From: CAVSWT01 sp963777515
GTDB taxonomy: Bacteria; Bacteroidota; Ignavibacteria; Ignavibacteriales; Ignavibacteriaceae
Direction of reading: 5' to 3'
Assembly: GCA_963777515.1 (NCBI GenBank)
Contig: CAVZQU010000019.1
Coordinates: 248,001 to 312,000, forward strand
DNA length: 64,000 bases
Numbering within the stretch: the stretch's first letter is position 1; every line of letters begins with the position of its first letter. The translations under genes were made by a program, and so were the position numbers. Below are positions 9,809 through 20,470 of this stretch, one piece after another. The notes under the pieces are model-generated. The model was not told the DNA's origin. It ran no database searches and saw only the letters and a list, made by a program, of their open reading frames with translations.

Positions 9809-10990
9809 TTAATTATTAAAAAGTTTTTCATAAAGCTTCAGAATTCTTTTTTCTGAGTGTCCCCACAAATAATTATTTGTTATTATTTCATTACCTTTTT
9901 GCCCCATTTTATTCGCTTCTTCAGGATTGTCAATCAGATACAATATTTTATTTTTATAATCCTCTAAATCATCAGCATATAAGCCAGAATCTTGAGCCAT
10001 GCGTTTAGTTTCATCAAGATTAAAAGCAACAAATGATTTTTTGGCTTTCATATACTCAAGAACTTTTATTAAAGTTAAATTTTCATTTAAGCCATTGAGT
10101 TGATCTGGAGCAATACAGACATTTGCAATATACAAATATTTCATAACATCCTGATATTTTAACATACCAGTAAATGTGATATTGTTAATAATTCTATATT
10201 GAGATGACAATTGTTCCATACTAGCTCGAACATCTCCCTCTCCAATCAAAATGAAATGACAATCTGTTCTTTCTTCTTCTCTCAATATCATTTTTGCTGC
10301 TTCAATTATGATTTCAATATTATCTGTAATAGTCATAAGCCCAACATACAGAATTATTTTTTTATCTTTATATTTATTTATTAATTCATCTGATTTTACT
10401 GGTTCAAAATTTTCATAAGGGCCATTATAAACAACAACACATTTCTCAGGGGGTATATTGTATTTAATGATTAATCTTTCTTTAAATGTCTGATTAACTG
10501 TTATAATATAATTAGAAAATAATACTGTTAATTTTTCATTAAGATTTAAAATTTTGTGAACAAGATTATTTTTGAATCTAATCTGAAACATCTCGGGTGC
10601 CAAATCATGTTGATCATAAATGAATTTAACACCAATTAATCTTGTTAGAATAGCCAATGGCCAAAAAAAATCCGGAGGATTTGCTACATGAATAACTTTT
10701 ATTTCTTCTTTAATTATTAAATAGAGCGAAATCGAAAATATTTTTATGAGAGATAATAGATACTCAAAAAAAAATCCAATGAAAGAACCATCAGATAAAT
10801 AATTTTTATATCTATAAACATTGATACTATTTATATTATTTCTAAGTTCGGGATCGTAGATAGAAGTTGGACAAATAACGAATACTTTATAATTATTGTT
10901 CTTTAAACTTAAAGCTTCTTTTGAAACTCTTTTATCGAAAGGGAAAGAAGCATTTTGAACAATAAATAAAACATTTGCTTTAAAGGACAT
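9809..10990 (-). CDS. Family 4 glycosyltransferase
   Basis: This 393-residue protein has the GT-B fold pattern. The N-terminal VLFIVQNASFPFDKRVSKEA matches the glycogen-synthase-like acceptor domain. KIILYVGLMTITDNIEIIIE opens the donor-binding domain, and LNENLTLIKVLEYMKAKK carries the conserved glutamate region that contacts the sugar nucleotide. A hydrophobic stretch around residues 76-96 probably associates with the membrane. These enzymes add one sugar to the lipid-linked repeat unit, usually with retention of configuration. It is one of six GT4 genes on this strand. Confidence 0.88.
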   Translation of the reverse strand: MSFKANVLFIVQNASFPFDKRVSKEALSLKNNNYKVFVICPTSIYDPELRNNINSINVYRYKNYLSDGSFIGFFFEYLLSLIKIFSISLYLIIKEEIKVIHVANPPDFFWPLAILTRLIGVKFIYDQHDLAPEMFQIRFKNNLVHKILNLNEKLTVLFSNYIITVNQTFKERLIIKYNIPPEKCVVVYNGPYENFEPVKSDELINKYKDKKIILYVGLMTITDNIEIIIEAAKMILREEERTDCHFILIGEGDVRASMEQLSSQYRIINNITFTGMLKYQDVMKYLYIANVCIAPDQLNGLNENLTLIKVLEYMKAKKSFVAFNLDETKRMAQDSGLYADDLEDYKNKILYLIDNPEEANKMGQKGNEIITNNYLWGHSEKRILKLYEKLFNN

Positions 10991-11832
10991 CTGGTATTGC
11001 TTTCTATTAACTATCCGATTTTATTAATTTATTTCCATTGAATTCTGATAAAACATGTGATAAAACAAAAATAAATATTAACCTCTCTCAATTAATTGTC
11101 CGCATCTTGGATCCATCAAATAAACTCCTCCATAATAAATAAATCAAGAACTAATATTAATTTCTTTATTGTAGATTTACTTTTAAAATGATCTCCCGCT
11201 GGTATAGCAATACTAAAAATACAATTAGTTGGCACAAATTAAAAAATATTGAAAATACTAGTTGTGGATTTGAAAAAATTCCCCTAATTATTTAGTGAAT
11301 TAGAGATACAATAAAATAAATATATTTTTGGGATATTTATAATGTTAAAATAATAAATTAATTTACATTATATTTAAGAAATTTAGAACTATTCATAATT
11401 TCTTATTTTCCATAACCGAGTTTCTATTTCAACAAGCTACATGTATTTATATTCAACTAGCTAACATAAACTTTGTTTTATTTTTTAAAAGTTACCCAAG
11501 CTTAAAATTGTTGTTTCAATTCTTTAGTTGAAATGATATTCTCGACCTGTAAAGTTCAATGTTTCCTTTAGCCTTTATTTTTGCTTCGCTTTTTTTGTTT
11601 TATTTAGAACATTAATTATTTCTCTATAATCTCAAAAATATTCAAATGGATTTATTTAGTTTAATATATCACTAGTCTAAATTTTTTATCTCTTCTAAAT
11701 ACTTGTATGCTGAGATGTCATTTTAGTTTCTATCAATAATAATTTACTAAAATATTTAGTTGCCTCTTTTTATTCTGAGCTAATAATGCATTCACATTGG
11801 ACATTTATTTATATCAAAATAAAAAAACTCAG
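10991..11832. other. Long AT-rich gap without a supported gene
   Basis: Stop codons are dense on both strands. On the minus strand a 21-codon open tail ending at 11078 reads like a protein end (YYGGVYLMDPRCGQLIERG) but has no visible gene body upstream. No terminator or repeat of note was found. The stretch may be a decayed gene or a regulatory spacer. Confidence 0.5.
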
Positions 11833-13092
11833 TTAAACTAGTGAAAAACGAATATTTATTAGTTGTGTGAAAACAAAAATTATCTGGAAATAAAGTAATG
11901 GGATAATTACTATTGAATAACTTGCCCCTGCCGTTAAAAGTGAACTTCCACCTAAATATACTAGAAATATAAAAACTAATAGATAAACATTTTGATGAGC
12001 GTTTTTCCTACCTTTTACTAGTGGATAGACTGTCAAGATAAGTAAATACAATAAAATGCTGTTGGGGATTATATATATAAATTTTTTAGGGTGTTCGAAT
12101 TCAAAGGAATTTGGAATATTAAATACTAATCTCGCTATATTTGACATCCAATTTTTCAAATAATTTAAAGGGTACTTTTTTAAATTTGATAAAGCTTTTT
12201 CCATTCTAGCATTATCACGATCAAATTCTGACGTAATATTTTGCAATTGTTGACGATATTTATAATGCGGGCTACCTTTTTTAAATAGTATTTTTTTTGA
12301 AATATTTTCATTCGGGTAGTTTCCATATTCTCCAGGATATGGTGAAGTCATCCAATATAATACTCCTCCGGCATTCGTAGACCAATAAAATATTTTCCCC
12401 GTCAACGAATATGTATAAACCAAATACGGAACACAAAATAATAATGAAAGTAGAAATATTAATGCATATGACTTAAATAGTTTATTCTTTTTAAATAAGT
12501 AAAGTATGAAGTAAAAAACCAATCCAGTAAGAGCAACCCATCCGAATAATACTCTAGTTAATATAATCATAGTTAAAATTGCCGAAAGTTTTAATATTGG
12601 TTTAATCTCTAGTGAATCATTAGATTTAGTATTAAACAATATGAATATAAAAGAACAAAACAAAAAATATACAAATACTTCCGGCTGTATAAGAAGAAGA
12701 TGGCGTAAAACTGGAGGATATAGCCCTAATAAATACGCAAAAAATATTGCTAAGGACGATTTTAAATATTGAATAATTGTTAAATAGAATAGTATTACTG
12801 AAAAAAATAATAAAAATGCATTAAGTAATTTAAGAAATATTATAGGAGTATGAGCGGCTACAAACGGGAAGAGAAGTAATGGGTATCCAGGTCCATTAGT
12901 AAGTTTAATTTGATTGGTTGGGGAATAATGACCATGAGTTAGGTTCTTTGCAAACTCGATATATCTAGCTTCATCATGTACAAAATTGTTTTGAGAAAAT
13001 AAAATTACTAATAATATATAAATAACTAGTAGTGGTAGAAAAAATAAATAACTTTTATTAAAGTTTTTATATCTCATAAATCTATTTTTCAT
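11833..13092 (-). CDS. Multi-spanning membrane glycosyltransferase, GT39/ArnT-like
   Basis: This 419-residue protein has about ten hydrophobic segments. The loop after the first segment contains HDEARYIEFAKNL; an acidic DE pair at this position is the catalytic signature of GT-C enzymes that use polyprenyl-phosphate sugars. The NGPGYPLLLFPF stretch that follows is also seen in the PMT/ArnT group. Such enzymes transfer sugars on the outer face of the inner membrane and could add a side branch using the donor made by the GT2 enzyme at the left edge. That link is inference. The gene stands alone between two long non-coding gaps. Confidence 0.68.
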   Translation of the reverse strand: MKNRFMRYKNFNKSYLFFLPLLVIYILLVILFSQNNFVHDEARYIEFAKNLTHGHYSPTNQIKLTNGPGYPLLLFPFVAAHTPIIFLKLLNAFLLFFSVILFYLTIIQYLKSSLAIFFAYLLGLYPPVLRHLLLIQPEVFVYFLFCSFIFILFNTKSNDSLEIKPILKLSAILTMIILTRVLFGWVALTGLVFYFILYLFKKNKLFKSYALIFLLSLLFCVPYLVYTYSLTGKIFYWSTNAGGVLYWMTSPYPGEYGNYPNENISKKILFKKGSPHYKYRQQLQNITSEFDRDNARMEKALSNLKKYPLNYLKNWMSNIARLVFNIPNSFEFEHPKKFIYIIPNSILLYLLILTVYPLVKGRKNAHQNVYLLVFIFLVYLGGSSLLTAGASYSIVIIPLLYFQIIFVFTQLINIRFSLV

Positions 13093-13833
13093 GGTAGTTT
13101 GAACTATTTATAAAAATTAGCAAGTTAATTGCTATCTATATATAGTATAATAATTAATTAAAATAACCTAATAATAATATGACTTCATTAAGTCATCCGC
13201 TAATTAAATGTATTACTTAATAGGAAAAAGTCGTCATTCAAAAATATTAATTGAATAAATAAGTAGTGTTAAATGTACAACATTCTATGATTAGAATTTT
13301 AGAAGAATTGAACTTGTATTAAAATTAACAACTTATATATAAATTAAAATAATATATTTATATCAAGGTTCTGTATGATTTAGGTGACAACTACATTAAT
13401 TATAATGAATGATAAAATATTTTTCCAACACATATCTGAACACTTATTCTGAACTGAAACTTCTATATTCTTCAATTATATTGTTATTATATATGATCTT
13501 ATTGAGGCATGCTTAAATTATTATAAGAATTAACTACTATTTCCATTCGTTTTATCAACCGATAAATTACTTTATGATTATATATCTTATCTTGTTTTCA
13601 TACCACATCTCATATTCGTTTTATCGAATCCTTTTATCACAACTATGTAGTCTAAATGTTTAATTCACTGCTTAATATCCACCTGATTATTGACATTCTT
13701 GAATCTCCAAACATTTTCTCAGTTCCCTAAGTCTTTTATTGTAATTTATATTTTAACTTAGTTTTAAAATATTTATTTATTAATAATATATAAAAATTAT
13801 AATATTATATTGAATATCAATATTATATCAATT
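13093..13833. other. Long AT-rich gap without a supported gene
   Basis: No protein-like frame is visible. A small hairpin (atgactt at 13179-13185, loop catt, aagtcat at 13190-13196) lies about 90 bases upstream of the membrane glycosyltransferase start. It could be a regulator site or a 5' leader structure, but nothing else supports this. Confidence 0.5.
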
Positions 13834-14463
13834 TCATAATTTATAAAGTAACAATTCACCTACACCTACAAAATGTATCTTGCAATTTTCCGCAAATTGT
13901 TTATCGATTACAGAATCACCTATAAATAAATAGTGATTAAGATTAAAATCATTAAATTCACTTGTTATTTTTGAAAAGGATTGTATTCCTGGCTTAGATT
14001 CATATTCCTCTGCATATATTACATTAATCGAATTCAAGAGTCCTTTCCAATTTATTTGTGCAACTTTGTTTTTCTGTTGTTGAACACTACCATTTGTTAT
14101 TATAGCCAGTTTTTTATTTAAACTTAAGAGTTGTTTTAATATATCATAGATATCATTTTTAAGTTCTATTTTGGGTGAAATATTTTGTGTTCTCAATATT
14201 TTTAATAAACTATCTATTTCCCCTTCATTAATTCTATACTTATTAAAAAACTTTTGAAATAGATTTATTCTTCCACTACGTAAAAATTCATCTATTAAAA
14301 AATGATAATATTCCAATCTTGAATTATTTCGGTATTTATTATCTAAATAATTTGCAATTTTGAAATAGGCTGTAAACAAATAAATATTTTCGTTATAAAG
14401 CGTATTATCTAAATCAAAAAGATAATATTTAAACTCCTTATCGTAAAAATAATCTAAATTCAA
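13834..14463 (-). CDS. HAD-family hydrolase
   Basis: The 209-residue protein shows the four haloacid-dehalogenase motifs. YLFDLDNTLY provides the nucleophile D17 and acid D19. AIITNGS is motif II, the lysine of SKPG is motif III, and LFIGDSVIDKQFAEN is motif IV. The size and helical cap between motifs I and II fit subfamily IA phosphatases such as pyrimidine 5'-nucleotidases. Its start overlaps the end of the PIG-L gene by four bases, a sign of translational coupling. A sugar-phosphate phosphatase role is plausible but unproven. Confidence 0.82.
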   Translation of the reverse strand: MNLDYFYDKEFKYYLFDLDNTLYNENIYLFTAYFKIANYLDNKYRNNSRLEYYHFLIDEFLRSGRINLFQKFFNKYRINEGEIDSLLKILRTQNISPKIELKNDIYDILKQLLSLNKKLAIITNGSVQQQKNKVAQINWKGLLNSINVIYAEEYESKPGIQSFSKITSEFNDFNLNHYLFIGDSVIDKQFAENCKIHFVGVGELLLYKL

Positions 14464-15071
14464 AATAAATTAATGAGTTTTATTATTTCAAATGCCTCAG
14501 CATATGCTACACTGATTTGATTTCCCCGATACATTGCTCTGCCTTTCAATCCTTCCAGCCACCATTGATTATTTTTTTTAACTTGTGATTGGTGAGCATC
14601 AATACTCTGAATCTTTTCATTAATATTATCACTAATATCTACAAACAATTGGGCATGAAAAGATTCTGGAACAACACCTCCAGGAATTGTCTGTTCATAC
14701 ATGAAAACTGAGCAATTATTTTTCCTTGTACTTGCGATAATTCCGTCAGTTAAAGCATTATGATCCTGATGAGAATCATGGTTCCAATGAGTAAATACTA
14801 CATCCGGTTTGTATTTTTTAAGTAATGAGTCTATTATTTTTACTATCTCTCTGCTGAAAAATAGCATGCTAAAATCAATATCCAAAAGTTCTAACTCAAT
14901 GCCGAGAATTTTACCTGCATTATATGATTCATTCCTTCTTATTTCTTTATCTGAAGGTAATGTAGCGACTACTCCAACAACTTTGTGATTTTGTTTCGCA
15001 AGTTTAGCAAGAGTTCCTCCCATGCCTATTTCCAAATCGTCAGGATGAGCTCCAAATGCCAATATGTTCAT
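14460..15071 (-). CDS. PIG-L family N-acetyl sugar deacetylase
   Basis: This 203-residue protein begins MNILAFGAHPDDLEIGMGG. AHPDD (residues 8-12) is the zinc and catalytic motif of the PIG-L/LmbE family, and THWNHDSHQDHNAL supplies the second metal histidine group. Family members deacetylate N-acetylglucosamine units of small or lipid-linked glycans. The short LmbE-like length and lack of a membrane anchor point to a cytoplasmic enzyme. It lies 26 bases downstream of an ATP-grasp gene and overlaps the HAD gene by four bases, forming a compact three-gene set. It is a fifth predicted deacetylase in the locus, unrelated to the NodB group. Confidence 0.88.
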   Translation of the reverse strand: MNILAFGAHPDDLEIGMGGTLAKLAKQNHKVVGVVATLPSDKEIRRNESYNAGKILGIELELLDIDFSMLFFSREIVKIIDSLLKKYKPDVVFTHWNHDSHQDHNALTDGIIASTRKNNCSVFMYEQTIPGGVVPESFHAQLFVDISDNINEKIQSIDAHQSQVKKNNQWWLEGLKGRAMYRGNQISVAYAEAFEIIKLINLF

Positions 15072-15097
15072 CTAGCCTCCATAAATTGATTATTATT

Positions 15098-16039
15098 TTA
15101 GATTACGATTTCTTCATAATATCTTAATACTGTTATTTCGTCAAAGTGTAAACTGTTTCTATCTATAGATATATCATTATATAAATCCACTATCAGACTA
15201 GGAATATTAACTCCTGCTAAAGTCGCCATAATGGTCCCACCACCCATCCGCGGATTAATTTCTAATAATTTTAATTCCCCTTGTTTATCTTCTTTCATTT
15301 GCAGACAAGAAGGACCTTTTAATTTTAAATTCTCAACTAGCCTCAAACTTAAATTCTCTATTGCTTGATTATGTAAAATCCTTCCTTTAAAAGATATCCC
15401 CTCTTTTGTTTCTATTCTTTCACGAGGAACAGCGATAATTGCATTTGCATCCATATCAGATAGCACATCAATTGTATATTCCTTGCCTGGAAGATATTCG
15501 CAATACATCATATCTTGATATTTGGACGAAATATTTTGCAATTCTTTTTTATCGTTGATTAAAAATGTATTTCTACTACCTTTGCCTTCTACTGGTTTAG
15601 CAAAAATTGGGAAAATTATATCAGAATTTATATCTAATTGAAATTGAGGGATTGGAAAATTATTTTCGATTCTTTTGTAAAAATTATTTTTATTATTGCA
15701 TAAATTTATTACATCTATATCGCTAAAAAAACAAGTTACTCCAAAATTTTTCAAAACATCTTTATTCTGAGAATAAGGTATTATATCAAATCCGCTTGTA
15801 GGTAAAATTAATTCAATATTTTCCTTTTTTATTATTTCCAACGCTTTTTCAAAGAAGTTTTTTTCTTTAATCTTTGGTAAAACGTATCCTTTATCAGCTA
15901 AATAAAAGCCGGCAGAAAGTTGATTTGAATCAGTTGTAACAATTTTCCCTTGGTAATTAATTTTTCTTAATGATTTTATAGCATTAATTGCCGCAAAACC
16001 ACCAGCACCGGGTAATAATATGTTAGGAGATTTAACCAT
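15098..16039 (-). CDS. ATP-grasp ligase
   Basis: The protein (313 residues from the ATG at 16039) starts MVKSPNILLPGAGGFAAINA, a pre-ATP-grasp domain. FPIFAKPVEGKGSRNTFLI is the nucleotide-binding strand and loop, and ELKLLEINPRMGGGTI carries the metal-binding E and N residues. This matches carbamoyl-phosphate-synthase-like carboxylate-amine ligases. An earlier ATG at 16069 would add ten residues before the glycine-rich start, so I prefer 16039. Such enzymes join a carboxylate to an amine via an acyl phosphate, and in surface-glycan loci could attach an amino acid or organic acid to a sugar. It precedes the PIG-L and HAD genes. The substrate is unknown. Confidence 0.82.
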   Translation of the reverse strand: MVKSPNILLPGAGGFAAINAIKSLRKINYQGKIVTTDSNQLSAGFYLADKGYVLPKIKEKNFFEKALEIIKKENIELILPTSGFDIIPYSQNKDVLKNFGVTCFFSDIDVINLCNNKNNFYKRIENNFPIPQFQLDINSDIIFPIFAKPVEGKGSRNTFLINDKKELQNISSKYQDMMYCEYLPGKEYTIDVLSDMDANAIIAVPRERIETKEGISFKGRILHNQAIENLSLRLVENLKLKGPSCLQMKEDKQGELKLLEINPRMGGGTIMATLAGVNIPSLIVDLYNDISIDRNSLHFDEITVLRYYEEIVI

Positions 16040-16378
16040 TATTTTAATTTGATTAATTATTCCAATCAATATTTACAAAATAACTTTGTAATTAACTCAG
16101 AAAATGAAAATAATAAAAATAAGAGTTTGTAATTTTCCTGTTAAGTAGGATTTCGAAATTTTTATTTAATATTGTTTAATAGCGAAATTAAGATGTTTAA
16201 ACCAATCTACTTTATTTAAAAAGTCTTAGTGCCTTTATATTCGCCGATATTTACGTTACTTCAGCAATTAATTATGCATCACTTTATTAAATAAAAACAA
16301 ATTTCTTATTTGTATAATTATAACTACTTTTTATCCTATTTATGGTTTGAGATTTAAAATTACTTAATAGGAAGTCAG
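16040..16378. other. AT-rich gap, no feature seen
   Basis: This spacer lies between two ATP-grasp genes on the same strand. I see no open frame, hairpin or repeat worth naming. Confidence 0.5.
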
Positions 16379-17507
16379 TTAAATCCTAAAAGCAATAAAA
16401 GGTAATAAAAAAATACTTGCAATAAATGGTAATGGATCCTTTCGTTCCCATGTACATTCATACATTTCACTAAAACGATAAGTGAATATTTTCCGCTCTC
16501 TAACCATTTGTGAAATGTCGGCAAAAATATCCGCCCAATATTTGTTCTTTATATAATTATCATCACTACTTGTTTTATTACCCAAAACAAAGTCAATATA
16601 TTTTTTAACAATATTCTGATTACACTGAGTAGCAAAGTTAATTGATTTCCATGTTCTTGGGTTCATTTCAATCACTTTATACTTATTATCTATCGGATCC
16701 AATATAAATTCAATCTCTGAAATCCCGGTATATTTTATTTTATTAAGGATATTTTTTGCAATATTCAATACTTCATCACTTTCTATACTTCTCAAGTACG
16801 TACCAGTTCCAAACTTATTTGGATGTTGCCTAAGCTTTTCATAAATAAATAGTCCCTTTATTTCTCCGTTTTCAGATGTTGTACAAACAGATTGTACTGG
16901 AAAATTACCCTCAACAATTTTTTGAACAATAAGATTTTTGTCACCTATTTGATTTATAATTGTTTTTCGTTCATCTTCTTTTAAATCTTTTAAGAAAAAT
17001 GCTTTTTTCCCCGTAAAATTCTTAAAACTATTTCCTTTCCTCCCTTTTATAATAAAATTAGAATTTCCTATTTTTGAAAACACATCTAAAGTACCCAAAT
17101 ACGTTTCAATTTGATTTTCAATAGGAAGCGATTGGTTGAATTTATATTTATCAAAAATAACTTCATAATTATTTTCCGGTAAAAAGAATTTTTCTTTTAA
17201 TATTACTTTATTATTATTTAAATATGCTATAATATCTTCGTTTGTACCCATTATAATTGAAGGATAAGAGAACAGGTAATTTTAAAATAATATCAGTTAA
17301 TCGGGCCGCTGCATTATCATCAAAACTTATATTAGCTAATAAATTGGTATCGAGTTTAATATATTTTGAAGTATATTTTGAAAATCTAGCAGCTGAAAAA
17401 TATTTATCATTTATTTGGATAATCGGAATTCCTATTTGGCCGGCGGAACGAATAATTCCAAGGCCTTGTGTCCCATTACCTAAAACTACTAGTGATGTTC
17501 TATCCAT
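16379..17507 (-). pseudogene. ATP-grasp ligase, frameshifted
   Basis: Two frames together make one ATP-grasp protein of about 375 residues. The first (17214-17507) starts MDRTSLVVLGNGTQGLGIIR and forms the pre-ATP-grasp domain. The second (16379-17251) contains NFIIKGRKGNSFKNF, LIVQKIVEGNFPVQSV and YKVIEMNPRTWKSI, which is the ATP and metal site. They join at about 17266-17272: dropping one base lets LKLPV read on into SYPSIIMGTNEDIIAYL, as expected for the family. The C-terminus ends in hydrophobic ASIFLLPFIAFRI, a possible membrane contact. It resembles the carboxylate-amine ligases found with amino-acid-decorated glycans. The break could be true decay or a base-call error. Confidence 0.78.
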
Positions 17508-17589
17508 TTAAAAATATGATTAGTATTAAGAAATTAATGATGTAAAGATAACAATATTTAATAAATTTCTCTGATGTTCATTAAATTTT

Positions 17590-18750
17590 TTAATTAAGCA
17601 AGGATTTAATTATTTCTTCATATTTATTCATTTCTGTGTTATAGTTATATTTTTCAAAAAAGCGTTTAGCATTAATTGAATATTCATTTCTAGCTTTTTT
17701 GTTATTATATAGAAATAATATTTTATCTGCCATATCTTCAATATTTTCTGGTTCAAAAAAACAAAGCATATCTTCTGAAAAATATCTTTGAATTGCTTTA
17801 TAACGTGGAGCAATTATAGGGATATTCATTATTACATATTCAAATAATTTAACAGGGAATCCATAAGTACTAGTCTGCAGACTGTTTCGTTGAGGTAAAA
17901 TTCCGATGTCCATATTTAAAAGTATTTTGGGAATTTCTTCTAAAGGAAAGAATTTATCATATATATTTATATAACTTTCTATTTTATATTTTTTTACCAG
18001 TTGTTTTAATTCTTGGACTGTATCACCCTTTCCTATAAGGTGAAAGATTAGATTTGGAATATTATCTTTAATTTTATTAATAGCTTCAATTATAAGATCT
18101 TGTCCTAACCTATAAGAAATTGTTCCGTGATAAACCATGTTAATATTTAGTCCATTAGATGTTCTAACATCATTAACTTTAAATATGGAAGTATTTGGTA
18201 CGTTTAAGATTGGTGTGATTTTCTTAATTTTGATTCCAGATTCAATAAGGTAGTCTTTTTGACCATGATCAGCGCATAAGATTTGATTTGAAAATTTCAT
18301 TGACCAATTTTGTTCAATTTTTGTAATCCGATGAAAAAACTTATTATCAAATTTTGAAATCATCAAAATAGGTACTAAATCGTGATTATCTAATATTAAT
18401 TTTGAACCAAATATTTTAGGAACTAAACAAGAAAAAATTATAAAATTTGGTGAATTATTATAATGAATTACTTTAAATTTATATTTTATAAATAAAAATG
18501 TTACAAGTATAAAACTTATAAAGAAAAATTTAAGATAAAAAAACAGATATCTTTTTTGTGAAGAACCGATATATCTTTTTACAATTCTATAATTAATAAA
18601 TTCTTTCTCTTCCTTAAAACTGTCTGCAGCATTTTCCTTTAAACTAATCGCTACTACATTATAACCCATTTCTTTTAACTTTCGAATGTAAGTTAATACT
18701 CTTGCATCATGATATAAATTTGAAAGTGAAATAATTAATATTTTTTTCAT
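17590..18750 (-). CDS. Family 4 glycosyltransferase
   Basis: This 386-residue GT-B protein starts KKILIISLSNLYHDARVLTY, typical of the acceptor domain. NMVYHGTISYRLGQDLIIEA opens the donor domain, and YGFPVKLFEYVIMNIPIIA provides the conserved glutamate region. A hydrophobic segment around residues 70-90 (LFFYLKFFFISFILVTFLF) suggests membrane association. It lies just downstream of an asparagine-synthase-like gene (8-base gap). It should add one residue to the lipid-linked repeat unit; linkage and sugar are unknown. Confidence 0.87.
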   Translation of the reverse strand: MKKILIISLSNLYHDARVLTYIRKLKEMGYNVVAISLKENAADSFKEEKEFINYRIVKRYIGSSQKRYLFFYLKFFFISFILVTFLFIKYKFKVIHYNNSPNFIIFSCLVPKIFGSKLILDNHDLVPILMISKFDNKFFHRITKIEQNWSMKFSNQILCADHGQKDYLIESGIKIKKITPILNVPNTSIFKVNDVRTSNGLNINMVYHGTISYRLGQDLIIEAINKIKDNIPNLIFHLIGKGDTVQELKQLVKKYKIESYINIYDKFFPLEEIPKILLNMDIGILPQRNSLQTSTYGFPVKLFEYVIMNIPIIAPRYKAIQRYFSEDMLCFFEPENIEDMADKILFLYNNKKARNEYSINAKRFFEKYNYNTEMNKYEEIIKSLLN

Positions 18751-18758
18751 TCAGCTTG

Positions 18759-20468
18759 TTAAACCCAATTATTTAGTATTTCTATTTTAATATTTTCATC
18801 AAAATTAAATAATTTATTTACATTAGGAATTTTGATGGTTTTGTCCCATAAAGAATAATTTAAATCGCGTGTTTTATATTTTCTTTTATATTGATATTGT
18901 GTTAATACTGAACTCACAAGGTACTTTTTGGATAATGCAAATTTTAATGGGAAGCCCCTATTCGTAGTTATTTTCAATAAATCTTTATAAAGTAGGTTTA
19001 TTAGTTCAGCATAATATTTTTGACTTTTAATTCTATAACTGTATTTATTAACAATAAATGGATTGCTGAAAATTGACCATCTTGATTCAGACAATAATTT
19101 TAGATAATCTAGATCTAAAAATGGTGTAAATGTGGGTAAGTAATTATTTTCAGTCGTTAGTTCGCTACCAAATGAATTTAATACGCGTACTATAATTTTG
19201 ACAAAAAAATGATTGAAATAAGGATCATTATCTTTGAGTGTTTTAAACAATTCAAACAAGTATTCAACTACTTCAGTCACATTTAAATTAAATATATAAA
19301 GGAGTTCTTTTTTATTGTTTACGTGCTTAACAATTTCTTGTTCAACATTATCAGTTAAACTAAGCTTATAAACAAATTTTTCAGATTTTGGAGTTGTCGA
19401 GATACCATCACGAACAAATGCGTCACCACAAATACCAGTCAATATAAACGAATTAAAAAAGATATTTCTCAGTTTTTCTCCCCATAAATAAATATAATGG
19501 TATCTATGAAGATTAAGTTCTATATTTTTACTTTCTTTAATATAATTAAAATAATTGGAAATATAATTTTGATAATTTTCATCTAAGATTATTTCTGTGA
19601 AATTTATTTGTTTTGTTTTATTAACTATTTTTTTTGCAATTTCTATTTCTAAATTATTTTTTACACCAAAAGTAAACGCATCAATTTCTTGTTTATTTTC
19701 AAGTATCCCGGCGAGTAATAATCGTGAATCAAATCCCCCGGTTAAAGTAATAGATATTTTTCCAAATGATGAATAATTATTTATTGCTTTTACTAAAGCT
19801 TGACCTATTTCTTTGATTTCTTCTTTTGTATCCTTTTTATATTGTGATTTATTTTCCAATAAAAAATTAAAAATATCAAAATATTGATTTGATAAAATTT
19901 TCCCGTTCTCTATTGTAATTGATGTTCCATTTTCAACTCTATATATATTCTCAAAAATTGTATTTTTGTCTAAATAATGATCAATTAATAAGTATTGTAT
20001 CAACCCAAATTTATTAATTTTTATATTTTCATCAACAAGGTCATTTATTCTTGAAGAAAATTCTAAAATTGAATTAGTGGATTTATAGTAAAGTTTTAAT
20101 TGCCCTATGGAATCTGACGAAAGAATGACTTTGTGCTTATTCAAGTCAATTAAAGCGGTTATAAAAGTTCCTCTGACAGATTTTAAATAATTTCCCTTAT
20201 TCTTCAAATAAAAATATATCAATTCTTGAATCATACTACTTGATTTGTTTTGTTTTTCTTGATCTATTAATTGAACACCAAAAAACAATAATAAAATATT
20301 ATTTTGAGAATCATAGTAATAGTTCTGCAAATCATGATTAAAACTAGAGCAAATTGATATATTGATAAAATCATTAAAAATTGAAATGCAATCCTCTGTT
20401 TGACTGCTCACTAATTTTTGTTTAATATCCCAATTTTGCCAATTAACTTTTCCAAAAATATAACGCAC
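18759..20468 (-). CDS. Asparagine-synthase-like ligase lacking the glutaminase cysteine
   Basis: This 569-residue protein has the two-domain layout of AsnB. It starts MRYIFGKVNWQNWD instead of MCGI, so the glutaminase nucleophile Cys2 is absent and the first domain keeps only its fold (for example VRGTFITALIDLNKHKVILSS). The synthetase domain has ITLTGGFDSRLLLAGI, a variant pyrophosphate loop. It could not use glutamine by the normal route and may take free ammonia, an amine or an amino sugar. Related proteins are common in polysaccharide loci without a known reaction. It has a 2-base gap to the glycosyltransferase gene upstream and an 8-base gap to the one downstream, so it is in the same transcript. 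Confidence 0.75.
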   Translation of the reverse strand: MRYIFGKVNWQNWDIKQKLVSSQTEDCISIFNDFINISICSSFNHDLQNYYYDSQNNILLLFFGVQLIDQEKQNKSSSMIQELIYFYLKNKGNYLKSVRGTFITALIDLNKHKVILSSDSIGQLKLYYKSTNSILEFSSRINDLVDENIKINKFGLIQYLLIDHYLDKNTIFENIYRVENGTSITIENGKILSNQYFDIFNFLLENKSQYKKDTKEEIKEIGQALVKAINNYSSFGKISITLTGGFDSRLLLAGILENKQEIDAFTFGVKNNLEIEIAKKIVNKTKQINFTEIILDENYQNYISNYFNYIKESKNIELNLHRYHYIYLWGEKLRNIFFNSFILTGICGDAFVRDGISTTPKSEKFVYKLSLTDNVEQEIVKHVNNKKELLYIFNLNVTEVVEYLFELFKTLKDNDPYFNHFFVKIIVRVLNSFGSELTTENNYLPTFTPFLDLDYLKLLSESRWSIFSNPFIVNKYSYRIKSQKYYAELINLLYKDLLKITTNRGFPLKFALSKKYLVSSVLTQYQYKRKYKTRDLNYSLWDKTIKIPNVNKLFNFDENIKIEILNNWV

Positions 20469-20470
20469 TA

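Noticed and set aside
11078..11146. Short minus-strand open tail reading YYGGVYLMDPRCGQLIERG
   Set aside because: Only 21 codons with a stop just upstream and no recognisable gene body, so chance cannot be excluded.
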